From positions 1,054,001-1,118,000 of the forward strand of contig CP183313.1 of NCBI GenBank assembly GCA_051414845.1: a DNA stretch of 64,000 bases, given 5' to 3'. Shown here piece after piece: positions 50,896-60,195 of the stretch (its first letter is position 1; each line of letters starts with the position of its first letter). The position numbers and the translations under genes are program-made. A model generated the notes under the pieces. The model worked only from the letters and a program-made list of their open reading frames with translations, did not search any database and was not told the DNA's origin. The DNA comes from Simonsiella sp051414845. GTDB taxonomy: Bacteria > Pseudomonadota > Gammaproteobacteria > Burkholderiales > Neisseriaceae.

Positions 50896-52266
50896 CTATT
50901 GGCAAACAATCCGTATTGCCAAACCGCCTTTAGAGGTTTCGCGATATTTCGAATTCATGTCTTTACCTGTTTCATACATCGTATCGATGACTTTATCCAA
51001 GCTGACATAAGTTTTGCCTTCGCGCATTAATGCCATGCGTGATGCGTTTACGGCTTTAACCGAGCCAATCGCGTTGCGTTCAATACAAGGCACTTGAACT
51101 TGTCCGCCGACAGGGTCGCAAGTTAAACCTAAGTTGTGTTCCATTGCGATTTCTGCGGCAATGCACACTTGCTCAGGTGTACCACCGTGAATCGCGGTCA
51201 ATGCGCCTGCTGCCATGGAACACGCTACGCCGACTTCGCCTTGGCAACCCACTTCTGCACCTGAAATAGAAGCATTCATTTTGTAGAGCGAACCAATCAT
51301 GCCTGCAGTTAATAAATAATCGCTGATGATTTCGGGCGTGAGTTCGCCCAAATATTTCTCATAATATTTCAACACCGCTGGCACAATGCCACATGCGCCG
51401 TTAGTAGGTGCGGTAACCACACGTCCACCTGCTGCGTTTTCTTCGTTTACCGCCAGCGCGTACATATTAATCCAGTCTACAACTTGCATAGGGTCAATAT
51501 CTTCCAATCGAGTATCTGATTCGAGTCTTTGACGCAATTGCGGTGCACGACGACGTACTTTTAAAGGGCCGGGCAAAATGCCTTCAGTTGTCAAGCCACG
51601 CTCAATGCAGTCGTGCATCACTTGCCAAATATAAGCCAAACGTTCGCGCACTACCTCTTCGCTGCCCAAAATGGCAACTTCGTTTGCCATCATCATATCG
51701 GCGATATTCATGTCATTGGTGGCACAGATATTCAATACATCGGCGGCGTATTGGTAAGCATAAGGCACTTGAATCTCGCTTGTTTGCTCTTGTCCAAAAT
51801 GCGCTTCATCAACAATAAAACCGCCACCAATTGAGTAATATGTTTGCTCATACACTTTCAGGCTGCCTGAAAACGCGGTAATGCGCATACCATTTTCGTG
51901 TAAAGGCAAAAATGTGTCGTGAAACACCATGTCTTCAGCATAACAAAAATCAACTTCCACCTGCCCTTGTGCTATAGACAAGCGATTGGTTTCTTTTAAG
52001 TGTTTGACAAATTTAGGAATTAAATCAATGTCCACATCGTGCGGCAAATAACCTGCTAAACCCATAATAATGGCAGTATCGGTGCCATGTCCTAAACCTG
52101 TTAACGAAAGTGAACCATAGACATCAACCCGAATATGGTCAATTTTATCTAATTGATTTTGTGCAACTAAATCATCAATAAATTGCTTACCTGCTTTCAT
52201 CGGTCCGACAGTATGCGAACTTGATGGACCAACACCTACTTTAAAAATATCAAATGTGCTAATCAT
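50896..52266 (-). CDS. sdaA: L-serine dehydratase (iron-sulfur type)
   Basis: SdaA converts L-serine to pyruvate and ammonia using a [4Fe-4S] cluster. The 456 residues match the single-chain type. The N-terminal SVGPSSSHTVGPMKAG motif (here FKVGVGPSSSHTVGPMKAG) is an unmistakable start. The cluster cysteines are in NGACGIVPAVLKYYEKY, GCQGEVGVACSMAAGAL and LTCDPVGGQVQVPCIERNA. One DUS is in frame (AFSGSLKVYEQ), inside a variable loop. The gene follows sdaC by ~70 bases on the same strand, with DUS in the gap; the two likely serve serine catabolism together. Start after AAGGAACACATC. Confident. Confidence 0.97.
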   Translation of the reverse strand: MISTFDIFKVGVGPSSSHTVGPMKAGKQFIDDLVAQNQLDKIDHIRVDVYGSLSLTGLGHGTDTAIIMGLAGYLPHDVDIDLIPKFVKHLKETNRLSIAQGQVEVDFCYAEDMVFHDTFLPLHENGMRITAFSGSLKVYEQTYYSIGGGFIVDEAHFGQEQTSEIQVPYAYQYAADVLNICATNDMNIADMMMANEVAILGSEEVVRERLAYIWQVMHDCIERGLTTEGILPGPLKVRRRAPQLRQRLESDTRLEDIDPMQVVDWINMYALAVNEENAAGGRVVTAPTNGACGIVPAVLKYYEKYLGELTPEIISDYLLTAGMIGSLYKMNASISGAEVGCQGEVGVACSMAAGALTAIHGGTPEQVCIAAEIAMEHNLGLTCDPVGGQVQVPCIERNAIGSVKAVNASRMALMREGKTYVSLDKVIDTMYETGKDMNSKYRETSKGGLAIRIVCQ

Positions 52267-52338
52267 GATGTGTTCCTTTTGCTTTTCAGGCAGCCTGAAA
52301 GCATTTACTTTCAGGCTGCCTGAAACCTTATTGTTAGG

Positions 52339-53595
52339 TTATTTAAACAATGAGTAGACAATGTTAGAAATTGCGACTAAACCCATAATCACCACAAATA
52401 CATTGCTGAATTTACCACCAAATTTCTGCATAGATGGTACTTTACAAATCGCATACATTGGCATAATGAACAAAATCATCGCAATAATCGGACCACCCAA
52501 AGATTCAATCAATCCCAAAATACTTGGGTTAATGATGGCAACAATCCACAAAGTCAGCAAAAAGAATACTGCAGAAAACATATTCAGTTTTTTATGGTCA
52601 ATCGTTGCATCGCCACCTGCATCACGTTTCATTTTAATAATTAGACCTTCCAAACCTTCGCGTGCGCCCAAATAGTGACCAAAAAATGAGCTGGTAATCG
52701 CTAAAAATGCAACCAAAGGACCTAAATATGAAATGAATGGGTTTTCAAATCTATTGGCAAGGAAAGACAAAATCGAAATATTTTGCTGTTTCGCTTGAGC
52801 CAATTCAGCAGGCGTTAAAGACAACACGCAGCTAAACACAAATAACATCACAAACAGTAACAAAATCCCAGCAGTACCAAATAAGGTTTTGCGAACATGC
52901 TCATCGGTTTTTTCCGCATCCACATATTCACGTTGTTGCGACAGCGCAAATGTTGAAACCTCAGGCGAATGGTTAAATGAGAATACCAATACAGGAATGG
53001 TTACCCACAATGTATTAATAAACGTACCCACATCAGGCATAACACCTAAATGAGAGAAATTCCATTCTGGAATTAGATATAAAGATAAGCCAAATAAAAT
53101 GATAACCAAAGGATAAACCAGCCATTCGGTTACCTTTAAAACCATTTTCTCGCCTAAAAGCAAAACAGCAATCATGGCAGCAATCAAAACAAATGACAAA
53201 ATCGCCCGTGGCGGAGAAGCCATCCCTAATTGGTTCACAATAAATGAATCCAAAGTATTGGTAATACCGTTACCATAAATCAACAAAATCGGAAAAATCG
53301 CAAAAAAATACAATAAAGTGATTAATTTACCTGCCGTTTTACCAAAGTGCTCTTCCACTACTTCAGTAATATTGCTACCAGGATGTTTTGATGACAAAAC
53401 AAATCGCGCCAAGCCTAAGTGTGCCAAATAAGTCATTGGACCGACGATGATTGCCATCACCACCAAAGGCCAAATGCCACTCATACCTGCATTAATAGGT
53501 AAAAACAGCACACCAGCACCAACGGCGGTACCGAATAAATTTAAGACCCAGCGCAAGTCAAATTTATTGAACTTATTATTTGAATGGGTATCCAT
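52339..53595 (-). CDS. sdaC: serine transporter (HAAAP family, SdaC-like)
   Basis: A 418-residue inner-membrane amino acid:proton symporter of the hydroxy/aromatic amino acid permease family. It begins FDLRWVLNLFGTAVGAGVLFLPINAGMSGIWPL, the family's first helix, and has eleven membrane helices. The second landmark, WVTIPVLVFSFNHSPEVSTFALSQQ, is the SdaC/StuC hallmark. PIIAMILFIMPMYAICKVPSMQKF closes it. Adjacent to sdaA, so L-serine import is the natural role; threonine is possible. The start is 53595, after TTGGAGAGCTAAAA. AT-rich non-coding sequence follows upstream. Confidence 0.92.
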   Translation of the reverse strand: MDTHSNNKFNKFDLRWVLNLFGTAVGAGVLFLPINAGMSGIWPLVVMAIIVGPMTYLAHLGLARFVLSSKHPGSNITEVVEEHFGKTAGKLITLLYFFAIFPILLIYGNGITNTLDSFIVNQLGMASPPRAILSFVLIAAMIAVLLLGEKMVLKVTEWLVYPLVIILFGLSLYLIPEWNFSHLGVMPDVGTFINTLWVTIPVLVFSFNHSPEVSTFALSQQREYVDAEKTDEHVRKTLFGTAGILLLFVMLFVFSCVLSLTPAELAQAKQQNISILSFLANRFENPFISYLGPLVAFLAITSSFFGHYLGAREGLEGLIIKMKRDAGGDATIDHKKLNMFSAVFFLLTLWIVAIINPSILGLIESLGGPIIAMILFIMPMYAICKVPSMQKFGGKFSNVFVVIMGLVAISNIVYSLFK

Positions 53596-53890
53596 TTTTA
53601 GCTCTCCAACGTTGATATAGTAACTTTATTTTAGATTGACCATTGTGCAATTATTCTACACATAAATACTATATGTCAATAAAATGTTAATAAATCCCTA
53701 AATTTGAACATAATCATAACCTTTTCCCGCAGAATGTGAAGTTAAATAATCATTAAATATGACTTTTATCAAGTAAAGTAAAAAAATAAACTGTTTAATT
53801 TTAATTAAGGCTGCCTACAGCATCACAACCCCAATCAAACTTCAAAAATCCATTATAATTGTTATTTCAACTTTTTAAGGCTGCCTGAAA
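53596..53890. promoter_or_regulatory. divergent promoter region of sdaC and recN
   Basis: AT-rich intergenic stretch without an ORF. A TATAAT -10 hexamer for recN is at 53854-53859, about 32 bases before its ATG; no strong -35 is seen, and no CTG-N10-CAG LexA box was found. The region contains one isolated GGCTGCCT half-DUS near 53809, and the recN leader ends in AAGGCTGCCTGAAAATG. Confidence 0.55.
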
Positions 53891-55561
53891 ATGTTGCTGG
53901 CTTTATCCCTCCGCGATTTTGTGATTGTGGAACAATTACATCTCAATTTTCAAACAGGTTTTACCGTGCTCACAGGCGAAACAGGCGCGGGTAAATCCAT
54001 CACTTTGGACGCTTTATCGCTGCTGTTAGGCGACAAAGCCGACTATTCGCAAGTGCGCACAGGCGCGAAAGAAGCGCAATTATCGGCGCTGTTTGACGTA
54101 TCCGATTTGCCCGAATTGCAAAGCCAATTACGCGAACAAGGCTTGCTTCAAGCTGATGAGAGCGAGTTATCCATTCGCCGTATTATTGACGCCAAAGGTA
54201 AAAGCCGCAGTTTCATTAACAATCAAGCCGCAACGCTGGCGCAACTGAAAAATATCGGTGCACAGCTGATTGATATTCATGGGCAAAACGCGCACCATTC
54301 TTTAAACCAAGAAAGCGCGCAACGCCAATTGCTTGACGCATTTTCAGGCAGCCTAGATTTATTACAGCAAACGCAAAACCTGTATCAAACATGGCAACAA
54401 GCCAAACGCGCCTTGCACGACGCACAAACAGAAACCGAAAACATCGCCATTGAGCGCGAGCGTTTAGAATGGCAATTCAATGAGTTAGACCAACTTGCGC
54501 CGCAAACAGGCGAGTGGGAAAGTTTAAGCCAAAGCTACGATACGCTTGCCAACGCGGCAGAATTGTTGCAAGCAGCCGAAGAAGCACGAGAATATGTGGA
54601 CGGCGACGACGGCTTGCAAACGCTGGTGTATCGTTGCCAAAAAACGCTGCAAAAATTAAGCGACATTGAGCCGCGTTTTGCCGAATGTTTGTCGCTGTTG
54701 GACAGCGTAGAAGCCGAATTGAGTGAAGTGAGCAGCGAGTTAGGACGCGTGATGAACAGAGTGGAAATCAATCCCAATGAATTGATGGCACAAGAAGAGC
54801 GCATGAACGAACTCATGAGCATGGCCCGTAAATACCGCATTGAACCGCCCATGCTGCCTGAAAAATTAGACGAAATTCAGGCAGCCTTATTGGATTTAGA
54901 AGCCGCTGCAGACATTGAAGCCTTGCAAAAAGCAGCAAAAGTAGCAGAAAAAAACTATATGGAAACCGCGCAAAAATTGTCCGCCATCCGCCATCAAGCC
55001 GCGCAAAAACTGGCAGCAGAAACGTCGGAACACATGCAAAGTTTGGCAATGAAAGGCGCGAAATTCCATATTGAACTCTTGCCATCTAGCCCCGCCGCGC
55101 ATGGTTTAGAGCAAGTGCAATATCAAGTGGCAGCCAACAAAGGCACACCACTTCGCCCATTAAACAAAGTCGCATCGGGCGGCGAATTGGCGCGCATTAG
55201 CTTGTCCTTGCAAGTAGTAACCAGCCAATACACCAACTTGCCAACGCTGATTTTTGACGAAGTGGACACAGGCATTGGCGGTGGCGTTGCCGAAACTGTA
55301 GGTCGCGCCCTGCGCACTTTGGGACAGCAACATCAAGTGTTGGCGGTAACGCATTTGCCGCAAGTCGCTGCCTGTGGCGAACACCACTGGCAAGTTGCCA
55401 AACACAGCGAAGGCGAACAAACCGTCAGCGAAATCAAGATATTAGACGACAAAGCACGCATAGAAGAAATCGCGCGTATGCTCGGCGGCGAGAAAATCAC
55501 CGATACCACGCGCGAACACGCGGCGGAAATGTTGCAATTGGCAGCGCAAGCAGTGAAATAG
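53891..55561 (+). CDS. recN: DNA repair protein RecN
   Basis: RecN is an SMC-like ATPase that gathers broken DNA ends for recombinational repair; in Neisseria it also matters for transformation and oxidative stress survival. The 556 residues have the standard layout. Walker A is in LTGETGAGKSITLDALSLLLG; a long coiled-coil region runs from about residue 150 to 380; the ABC signature is VASGGELARISLSLQVV; Walker B reads TLIFDEVDTGIGGGVAETVG. HLPQVAACGEHHWQV is the conserved C-terminal block. Three DUS are in frame (AFSGSLDLL, MLPEKLD and IQAALLD), all in the coiled coil. The ATG lies directly behind a DUS that carries the AAGG of the ribosome site. Confident. Confidence 0.97.
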   Translation: MLLALSLRDFVIVEQLHLNFQTGFTVLTGETGAGKSITLDALSLLLGDKADYSQVRTGAKEAQLSALFDVSDLPELQSQLREQGLLQADESELSIRRIIDAKGKSRSFINNQAATLAQLKNIGAQLIDIHGQNAHHSLNQESAQRQLLDAFSGSLDLLQQTQNLYQTWQQAKRALHDAQTETENIAIERERLEWQFNELDQLAPQTGEWESLSQSYDTLANAAELLQAAEEAREYVDGDDGLQTLVYRCQKTLQKLSDIEPRFAECLSLLDSVEAELSEVSSELGRVMNRVEINPNELMAQEERMNELMSMARKYRIEPPMLPEKLDEIQAALLDLEAAADIEALQKAAKVAEKNYMETAQKLSAIRHQAAQKLAAETSEHMQSLAMKGAKFHIELLPSSPAAHGLEQVQYQVAANKGTPLRPLNKVASGGELARISLSLQVVTSQYTNLPTLIFDEVDTGIGGGVAETVGRALRTLGQQHQVLAVTHLPQVAACGEHHWQVAKHSEGEQTVSEIKILDDKARIEEIARMLGGEKITDTTREHAAEMLQLAAQAVK

Positions 55562-55686
55562 TTTCAGGCTGCCTGAAAAAACCATCCCAAAAATTAATTT
55601 TCCCTTAATCTAATTACCCTATCATCGCCCCATCTCACACAAGGACATCCATCATAAACAGCCAACACAGCGAACCCCATTACAGT

Positions 55687-56310
55687 ATGCGCAACAACTG
55701 GCTGCGCGCGTCGGTTTTGGGCGCGAACGACGGCTTGATTTCCACGTCCAGTTTGCTCATTGGTATGGCGGCTGCTTCACCCAGTCAGCAAACTTTGCTT
55801 TTAGCGGGTTTAGCTGCATTGGTGGGTGGCACAATTTCTATGGCAGCGGGCGAATATGTTTCCGTTTCCAGCCAAGCCGATACCGAGCGGGCGGATTTGG
55901 CGAAAGAACGCTATGAGTTGCACCTCAATCCTGAGCTAGAATTGAATGAATTGACGCAAGAAGTTGCCCAAGCTTTGACGGCACACGAGGCTTTGCAAGC
56001 CCATGCACGCGATGAAATTGGCATTACGGAAACGCTTTCTGCCAATCCTTTTCAGGCAGCCATGGCATCGGCTGGCGCGTTTGTTGTGGGCGCATTGCCG
56101 CCTTTATTGGTGGCTTGGTTATTGCCTGTGAATTGGGTGGTATGGACGCTGGGCGTGTTGGCTTTAATTGGCTTGGGCGCATTGGGCGCAGCTTCGGCAA
56201 AACTAGGTGGCGCGCCTATATTACCTGCGGTACGGCGTGTGTTGATTTGGGGCGTTACAGCTTTGGTGGCAACAGCTTTAATCGGACGGATGTTTGGCGT
56301 AGCAGCTTAA
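55687..56310 (+). CDS. VIT/CCC1-family membrane protein (start codon uncertain)
   Basis: A member of the VIT1/CCC1/nodulin-21 family, putative iron or manganese transporters of the inner membrane. From ATG 55687 it has 207 residues, with LRASVLGANDGLISTSSLLIGMAAA as first helix, GTISMAAGEYVSVSSQADTERADL as the next conserved block (E, D metal residues), and further helices near the end. The conserved frame extends upstream as NSQHSEPHYS to a codon ATA at 55654, placed just where an ATG should be after AAGGACATCC. The natural start is probably mutated, leaving either a rare ATA start or the internal ATG. Substrate unknown. Confidence 0.88.
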   Translation: MRNNWLRASVLGANDGLISTSSLLIGMAAASPSQQTLLLAGLAALVGGTISMAAGEYVSVSSQADTERADLAKERYELHLNPELELNELTQEVAQALTAHEALQAHARDEIGITETLSANPFQAAMASAGAFVVGALPPLLVAWLLPVNWVVWTLGVLALIGLGALGAASAKLGGAPILPAVRRVLIWGVTALVATALIGRMFGVAA

Positions 56311-56342
56311 TCACGAGTTGCTTTCAGGCAGCCTGAAAACCC

Positions 56343-56380
56343 AAAACCGCATTTTGCTTCATCAGAAAATGCGGTTTTTT
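56343..56380. terminator. bidirectional terminator between VIT-family gene and lpdA
   Basis: AAAACCGCATTTT and AAAATGCGGTTTTTT form a 13-bp stem around GCTTCATCAG. A- and T-runs on both sides allow it to stop both converging genes. A DUS precedes it. Confidence 0.85.
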
Positions 56381-56412
56381 GTTGATTTCAATCAGCTTAC
56401 CCAGCTCTGCAA

Positions 56413-57846
56413 TTAGCCATGCAACGCACGTTTATCCACAGCCAAAGCCGCTTCGTGCACCACTTCTGCCAAAGATGGATGCGCGTGAATAATGCGGGCG
56501 ATGTCTTCGCTGCTAGCGGAAAACTCCAAGCTCATCACGCCTTCGGTAACCAGTTCGCTAACCATTGGCCCAATCATATGCACACCCAAAATGCGGTCGG
56601 TTTTGGCGCAAGCCAAGACTTTTACTGTTCCTTTGGCTTTGCCCATGCCCAATGCGCGGCCGTTTGCGCCAAAGCCTGACGTGCCTTTTTTGTATTCCAC
56701 ACCATCGGCTTTGAGCTGCTCTTCGGTTTTGCCCACCCATGCGATTTCTGGGTCGGTGTAAATCACGAATGGCACGTTGTTGAAATCAATGTGCGGTTTT
56801 TGACCTGCAATGCGCTCAGCAACGACAACGCCTTCATCGCTGGCTTTGTGCGCCAACATTGGGCCGCGCACCACGTCGCCAATCGCCCAAACATTGGGCA
56901 AATTGGTTTTGCAATCGCCATCTACTTTAATGAAACCGCGTTCGTCTTTTTCCAAACCAACTGCTTCAGCATTCAAACCGTTGGTGTTCGGAATGCGACC
57001 GATGGACACAATCAATTTGTCAAACTGCGCTTCGTGTTTTTCGCCTTTGGCAGTTTCATACGCCACGCTCACACCTTTGTCATCGCTCTTGATATCGCCG
57101 ATTTTCACACCCAGTTCAATTGCCAAACCTTGTTCTTTGGTAAAATATTTAAACGCTTCTTTGGCGATTTGTTGGTCGGCAGCCGCTAAGAATGTTGGCG
57201 CAGCTTCTAAAATCGTTACTTCTGAACCAACGCGATTCCACACGGAACCCATTTCCAAACCGATTACGCCCGAGCCGATAATACCCAATTTTGCTGGCAC
57301 TTCGGTCAAATTCAACGCGCCTTCGTTGTCTAATACATTTTTGTTGTCCACCGCGATTTGTGGTAATGGACGTGGCACAGAACCTGTGGCAACGATGATG
57401 TGTTTACCTTCTACAACGGTTTTCTCGCCTTGGTTGTCCACTTCAATTTGATACAAGTCGCCATTTTTGCCTTTGAACGAACCTATGCCAAACAAACTTT
57501 CTACTTTGTTCTTTTGGAACAAGAATTTAATGCCGCCTGTTAATTTGGTAACGATGCCGTCTTTGCGTTCAATCATTTTTGCCGCGTCAAATTTCACATC
57601 ACCAACGGTAATACCGTGTTCGGCAAAATCGTGTTGCGCGGCGTGGAAATGTTCAGAAGATTGCAGCAAGGCTTTAGAGGGAATACAGCCCACGTTCAAA
57701 CAAGTACCGCCCAAAGCTGGTGCGTCGCCTGCTTTGTTTACGCCCGCGTCGATACACACAGTTTTAAAACCCAGTTGCGCTGCGCGAATGGCTGCGATGT
57801 AACCGCCAGGGCCTGCACCGATGACTACTACGTCAAATTGAGACAT
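56413..57846 (-). CDS. lpdA: dihydrolipoyl dehydrogenase
   Basis: The E3 flavoprotein that reoxidises dihydrolipoamide in the pyruvate, 2-oxoglutarate and glycine cleavage complexes. The 477 residues begin with the FAD-binding VIGAGPGGYIAAIRAAQLG, followed by the redox-active disulfide in GGTCLNVGCIPSKALL (C-x4-C) and NAD-binding IIGSGVIGLEMGSVWNRVG. The C-terminal interface has the His-Glu pair in IIHAHPSLAEVVHEAAL. It stands alone without E1 or E2 genes, between a VIT-family protein and an OsmC-family protein. The start follows AAAGGAAAACATC. Confident in function; which complex it serves is open. Confidence 0.96.
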   Translation of the reverse strand: MSQFDVVVIGAGPGGYIAAIRAAQLGFKTVCIDAGVNKAGDAPALGGTCLNVGCIPSKALLQSSEHFHAAQHDFAEHGITVGDVKFDAAKMIERKDGIVTKLTGGIKFLFQKNKVESLFGIGSFKGKNGDLYQIEVDNQGEKTVVEGKHIIVATGSVPRPLPQIAVDNKNVLDNEGALNLTEVPAKLGIIGSGVIGLEMGSVWNRVGSEVTILEAAPTFLAAADQQIAKEAFKYFTKEQGLAIELGVKIGDIKSDDKGVSVAYETAKGEKHEAQFDKLIVSIGRIPNTNGLNAEAVGLEKDERGFIKVDGDCKTNLPNVWAIGDVVRGPMLAHKASDEGVVVAERIAGQKPHIDFNNVPFVIYTDPEIAWVGKTEEQLKADGVEYKKGTSGFGANGRALGMGKAKGTVKVLACAKTDRILGVHMIGPMVSELVTEGVMSLEFSASSEDIARIIHAHPSLAEVVHEAALAVDKRALHG

Positions 57847-58075
57847 GATGTTTTCCTTTGTTTTAGTTGATTTATTTTCAAATAGTGTTTAGCAAAGTTG
57901 GAGCGATAGCCAAACAGCGCGGATATTTTAATACAAAGCACTCATGCCGTGAAGCTGTAAACTATGGTACATTGCGCGTTTTTCAGGCAGGCTTTGTGCG
58001 CTATAGTCAATGGCAATCTGCATAGAGTAAAATATCTTTCAGACAGCCTGAAACCTTATTTGAAAGGAAAAAATC

Positions 58076-58492
58076 ATGAAAATCACCAGCCAATGGTTAG
58101 ACGGACGCTGCTTTGTGGCAGCCAATGAACGCGGCAACAGCATTGTAATGGACGGTACTTCGCCCGATGAAGGTTTAAAACGCGGCGCAAGCCCAATGGA
58201 AGTGTTATTGATGGGTGTGGCAGGTTGTTCCAGCATTGATGTAGTGGACATCGCCAAAAAGCAACGCCAAGATGTGCGCGATTGTATTACCACTGTGGAA
58301 GCCGAACGCGCCGACAGCGTGCCGCGCGTGTTTACCAAAATTCATATTCATTTCAGAGTTTTGGGCAAGGATTTGAAAGCAGAAACGATTGCTAAAGCGG
58401 TACAATTATCAGCAGAAAAATATTGCTCGGCTTCCATTATGCTGGGCAAAGCTGCGCCAATTACACATAGTTTTGAAGTGGTGGAAGTGTAA
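58076..58492 (+). CDS. OsmC-family peroxidase-like protein (YhfA type)
   Basis: A 138-residue OsmC-superfamily protein. Two conserved cysteines are present: one in LLMGVAGCSSIDVVDIAKKQ, at the start of the long helix, and one in SAEKYCSASIMLGKAA. This is the arrangement of organic peroxide reductases, although the YhfA branch has no established substrate. It begins MKITSQWLDGRCFVAANERG, close to E. coli YhfA. The start follows AAAGGAAAAAATC. It is flanked by lpdA (divergent) and lptE, with several DUS. A role in reducing lipid or organic hydroperoxides is possible but inferred from the family. Confidence 0.88.
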   Translation: MKITSQWLDGRCFVAANERGNSIVMDGTSPDEGLKRGASPMEVLLMGVAGCSSIDVVDIAKKQRQDVRDCITTVEAERADSVPRVFTKIHIHFRVLGKDLKAETIAKAVQLSAEKYCSASIMLGKAAPITHSFEVVEV

Positions 58493-58571
58493 ATTTTAAG
58501 AACCTGCTTTTCAGGCAGCCTGAACATTCTTTTTTTCAGGCTGCCTGAAAACAAGTATGCCGTGTAAACAC

Positions 58572-58601
58572 TTGGCATTTAACTCAATTTAACATTATAA
58601 T
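58572..58601 (+). promoter_or_regulatory. promoter of lptE-holA
   Basis: TTGGCA at 58572-58577 (one mismatch to the -35 consensus) and TATAAT at 58596-58601 with an 18-base spacer, 25 bases before the lptE ATG. Confidence 0.75.
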
Positions 58602-58625
58602 ACGCGCTCTTTTGCGGACACGATT

Positions 58626-59096
58626 ATGAACAAAATATTTGCGCTCGCTGCTGCGCTGATGTTGAGCAGCTGCGGTTTTCATTTAAAAGGACATTACGCG
58701 GTTGACCATTTGCCTGCGCAAAACTGGCATATTGAAGGCAGAGAATTGCAACAACCGTTGGAAACGGCTATCCGCCACGCATCGGGCAATCCTGTCAGCG
58801 CGCGCAATGCGCAAGCCAGTTTGCGCGTGGTATCCGTTGAAACCAAACGCGATATTTACACTATTACGCGTGGCGCAAAATTAAACGAATATTTGCTGTC
58901 CATGCGCGTGAACGCGCAAGCGTATTATGATGGGCGTGCGTGGGGCAAACCGATTGTGGCAGAAGTGCGCCAAGTATTGCCTTATGCCGATGGCATGGTT
59001 TTGGGTAAACAAGAAGAAGAGCAAACGATTTGGCGCGAAATGCAAAACGACGCCGCACAACAAATCGTGCGCCAACTGGGTTTCATCGGACAATAA
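58626..59096 (+). CDS. lptE: LPS-assembly lipoprotein LptE
   Basis: LptE plugs the LptD barrel and assists lipopolysaccharide insertion in the outer membrane. The 156 residues begin with a lipoprotein signal (MNKIFALAAALMLSSC, acylated Cys 16) directly followed by GFHLKGHY, the typical GFHLRG start of the family. VVSVETKRDIYTITRGAKLNEYLL and the C-terminal EEQTIWREMQNDAAQQIVRQL complete the LptE fold. The gene order lptE-holA is conserved in many proteobacteria and supports the call (the stop is 2 bases before the holA ATG). Promoter is visible upstream. Confidence 0.95.
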   Translation: MNKIFALAAALMLSSCGFHLKGHYAVDHLPAQNWHIEGRELQQPLETAIRHASGNPVSARNAQASLRVVSVETKRDIYTITRGAKLNEYLLSMRVNAQAYYDGRAWGKPIVAEVRQVLPYADGMVLGKQEEEQTIWREMQNDAAQQIVRQLGFIGQ

Positions 59097-59098
59097 TC

Positions 59099-60109
59099 AT
59101 GCCAACCCTCGCACCCGAACAACTTTCAGGCAGCCTGAATGCGCCGCTGCAATCATTGTATGTGATACACGGCGAAGAAGACTTATTGCGCATTGAAGCC
59201 CTGGATTTATTGCGTGCCGCTGCCAAACAACAAGGCTATTTAAACCGCGAAAGCCATACGATAGACAGCGCGTCTTACGATTGGAACAGTCTGTTGGCAC
59301 AAGCGCAATCGGCAGGCTTATTTGCCGATTTAAAACTGCTGGAAATCCACATTCCCAGCGGCAAACCTGGCAAAACAGGCGGCGACGCGTTGCAAGATTT
59401 GGCGGACAATTTGCCGCCCGATACCTGCACCATCATCATGTTACCCAAATTGGAAAAAGCGCAAACGCAAGCCAAATGGTTTCTCGCGCTAGCCAAACAC
59501 GGCACCGTCATTGAAGCCAAAGCGATTACCGCCAACGTCCTACCCGCTTGGATACGCGAACGCTTAAACCAACACGGTTTAAACATTGAAGCCGACGCGC
59601 TCGCCCTGTTTGCCGAACGCGTAGAAGGCAATTTATTGGCGGCAAAACAAGAAATTGACAAACTCGCCCTATTACATCCGCAAGGACATTTGCTCACGAT
59701 TGCCGACGCCGAACAAGCCGTTGCCAATGTCGCTCGCTTTGATGTGTTTCAACTCTCTTCCGCTTGGATGACAGGCGACGCTCGCCGTTGCGCTCGCTTG
59801 CTGGACGGTTTAGAAGCCGAAGGCGAAGAACCCGTGTTGCTCGTTTGGGCAGTTGCCGAAGACATCCGCACACTGATTCGTTTAACCGCTGCCTTAAAAC
59901 AAGGCAAAAGCGTCGCTGCCGTGCGCAACGAATTGCGTTTATGGGGCGACAAACAATACACTGCGCCCAAAGCCGTTAGCCGCATTACCCCCACCCAACT
60001 GATTACTGCCCTGCAAACCTGCGCGCAAATTGACCGCCAAATCAAAGGCGCAGAAGATGGCGATGCGTGGACAACGTTTAAACATTTGGTCATGCAGTTG
60101 GCAAGTTAA
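59099..60109 (+). CDS. holA: DNA polymerase III subunit delta
   Basis: HolA is the clamp-loader wrench that opens the sliding clamp in replication. The start is set at 59099, two bases after the lptE stop; the ORF from 59030 reads through lptE. The 336 residues contain SLYVIHGEEDLLRIEALDLLRAAA (domain I), KWFLALAKHGTVIEAKAI, the WIRERLNQHGLNIEADALALFAERVEGNLLAAKQEIDKL block, and the C-terminal RLTAALKQGKSVAAVRNELRLWGDKQ. One DUS is in frame right at the N terminus (QLSGSLNAPL), lengthening the start. Co-transcribed with lptE. Confident. Confidence 0.96.
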   Translation: MPTLAPEQLSGSLNAPLQSLYVIHGEEDLLRIEALDLLRAAAKQQGYLNRESHTIDSASYDWNSLLAQAQSAGLFADLKLLEIHIPSGKPGKTGGDALQDLADNLPPDTCTIIMLPKLEKAQTQAKWFLALAKHGTVIEAKAITANVLPAWIRERLNQHGLNIEADALALFAERVEGNLLAAKQEIDKLALLHPQGHLLTIADAEQAVANVARFDVFQLSSAWMTGDARRCARLLDGLEAEGEEPVLLVWAVAEDIRTLIRLTAALKQGKSVAAVRNELRLWGDKQYTAPKAVSRITPTQLITALQTCAQIDRQIKGAEDGDAWTTFKHLVMQLAS

Positions 60110-60120
60110 TATAAAAATCT

Positions 60121-60159
60121 TTCAGGCTGCCTGAAACACGCTTTTCAGGCAGCCTGAAA
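60121..60159. terminator. DUS hairpin after holA
   Basis: TTTCAGGCTGCCTGAAA and TTTTCAGGCAGCCTGAAAA form a stem of 17 bp around ~5 bases, 12 bases after the holA stop. It likely ends the lptE-holA transcript. Confidence 0.65.
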
Positions 60160-60195
60160 AAACAAACCACTTTATCTCAAAACAAGGATTTTACG

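Noticed and set aside
55687..56310. Pseudogene call for the VIT/CCC1-family gene
   Set aside because: Only the start codon is in doubt; the frame is otherwise intact, so it is kept as a gene.
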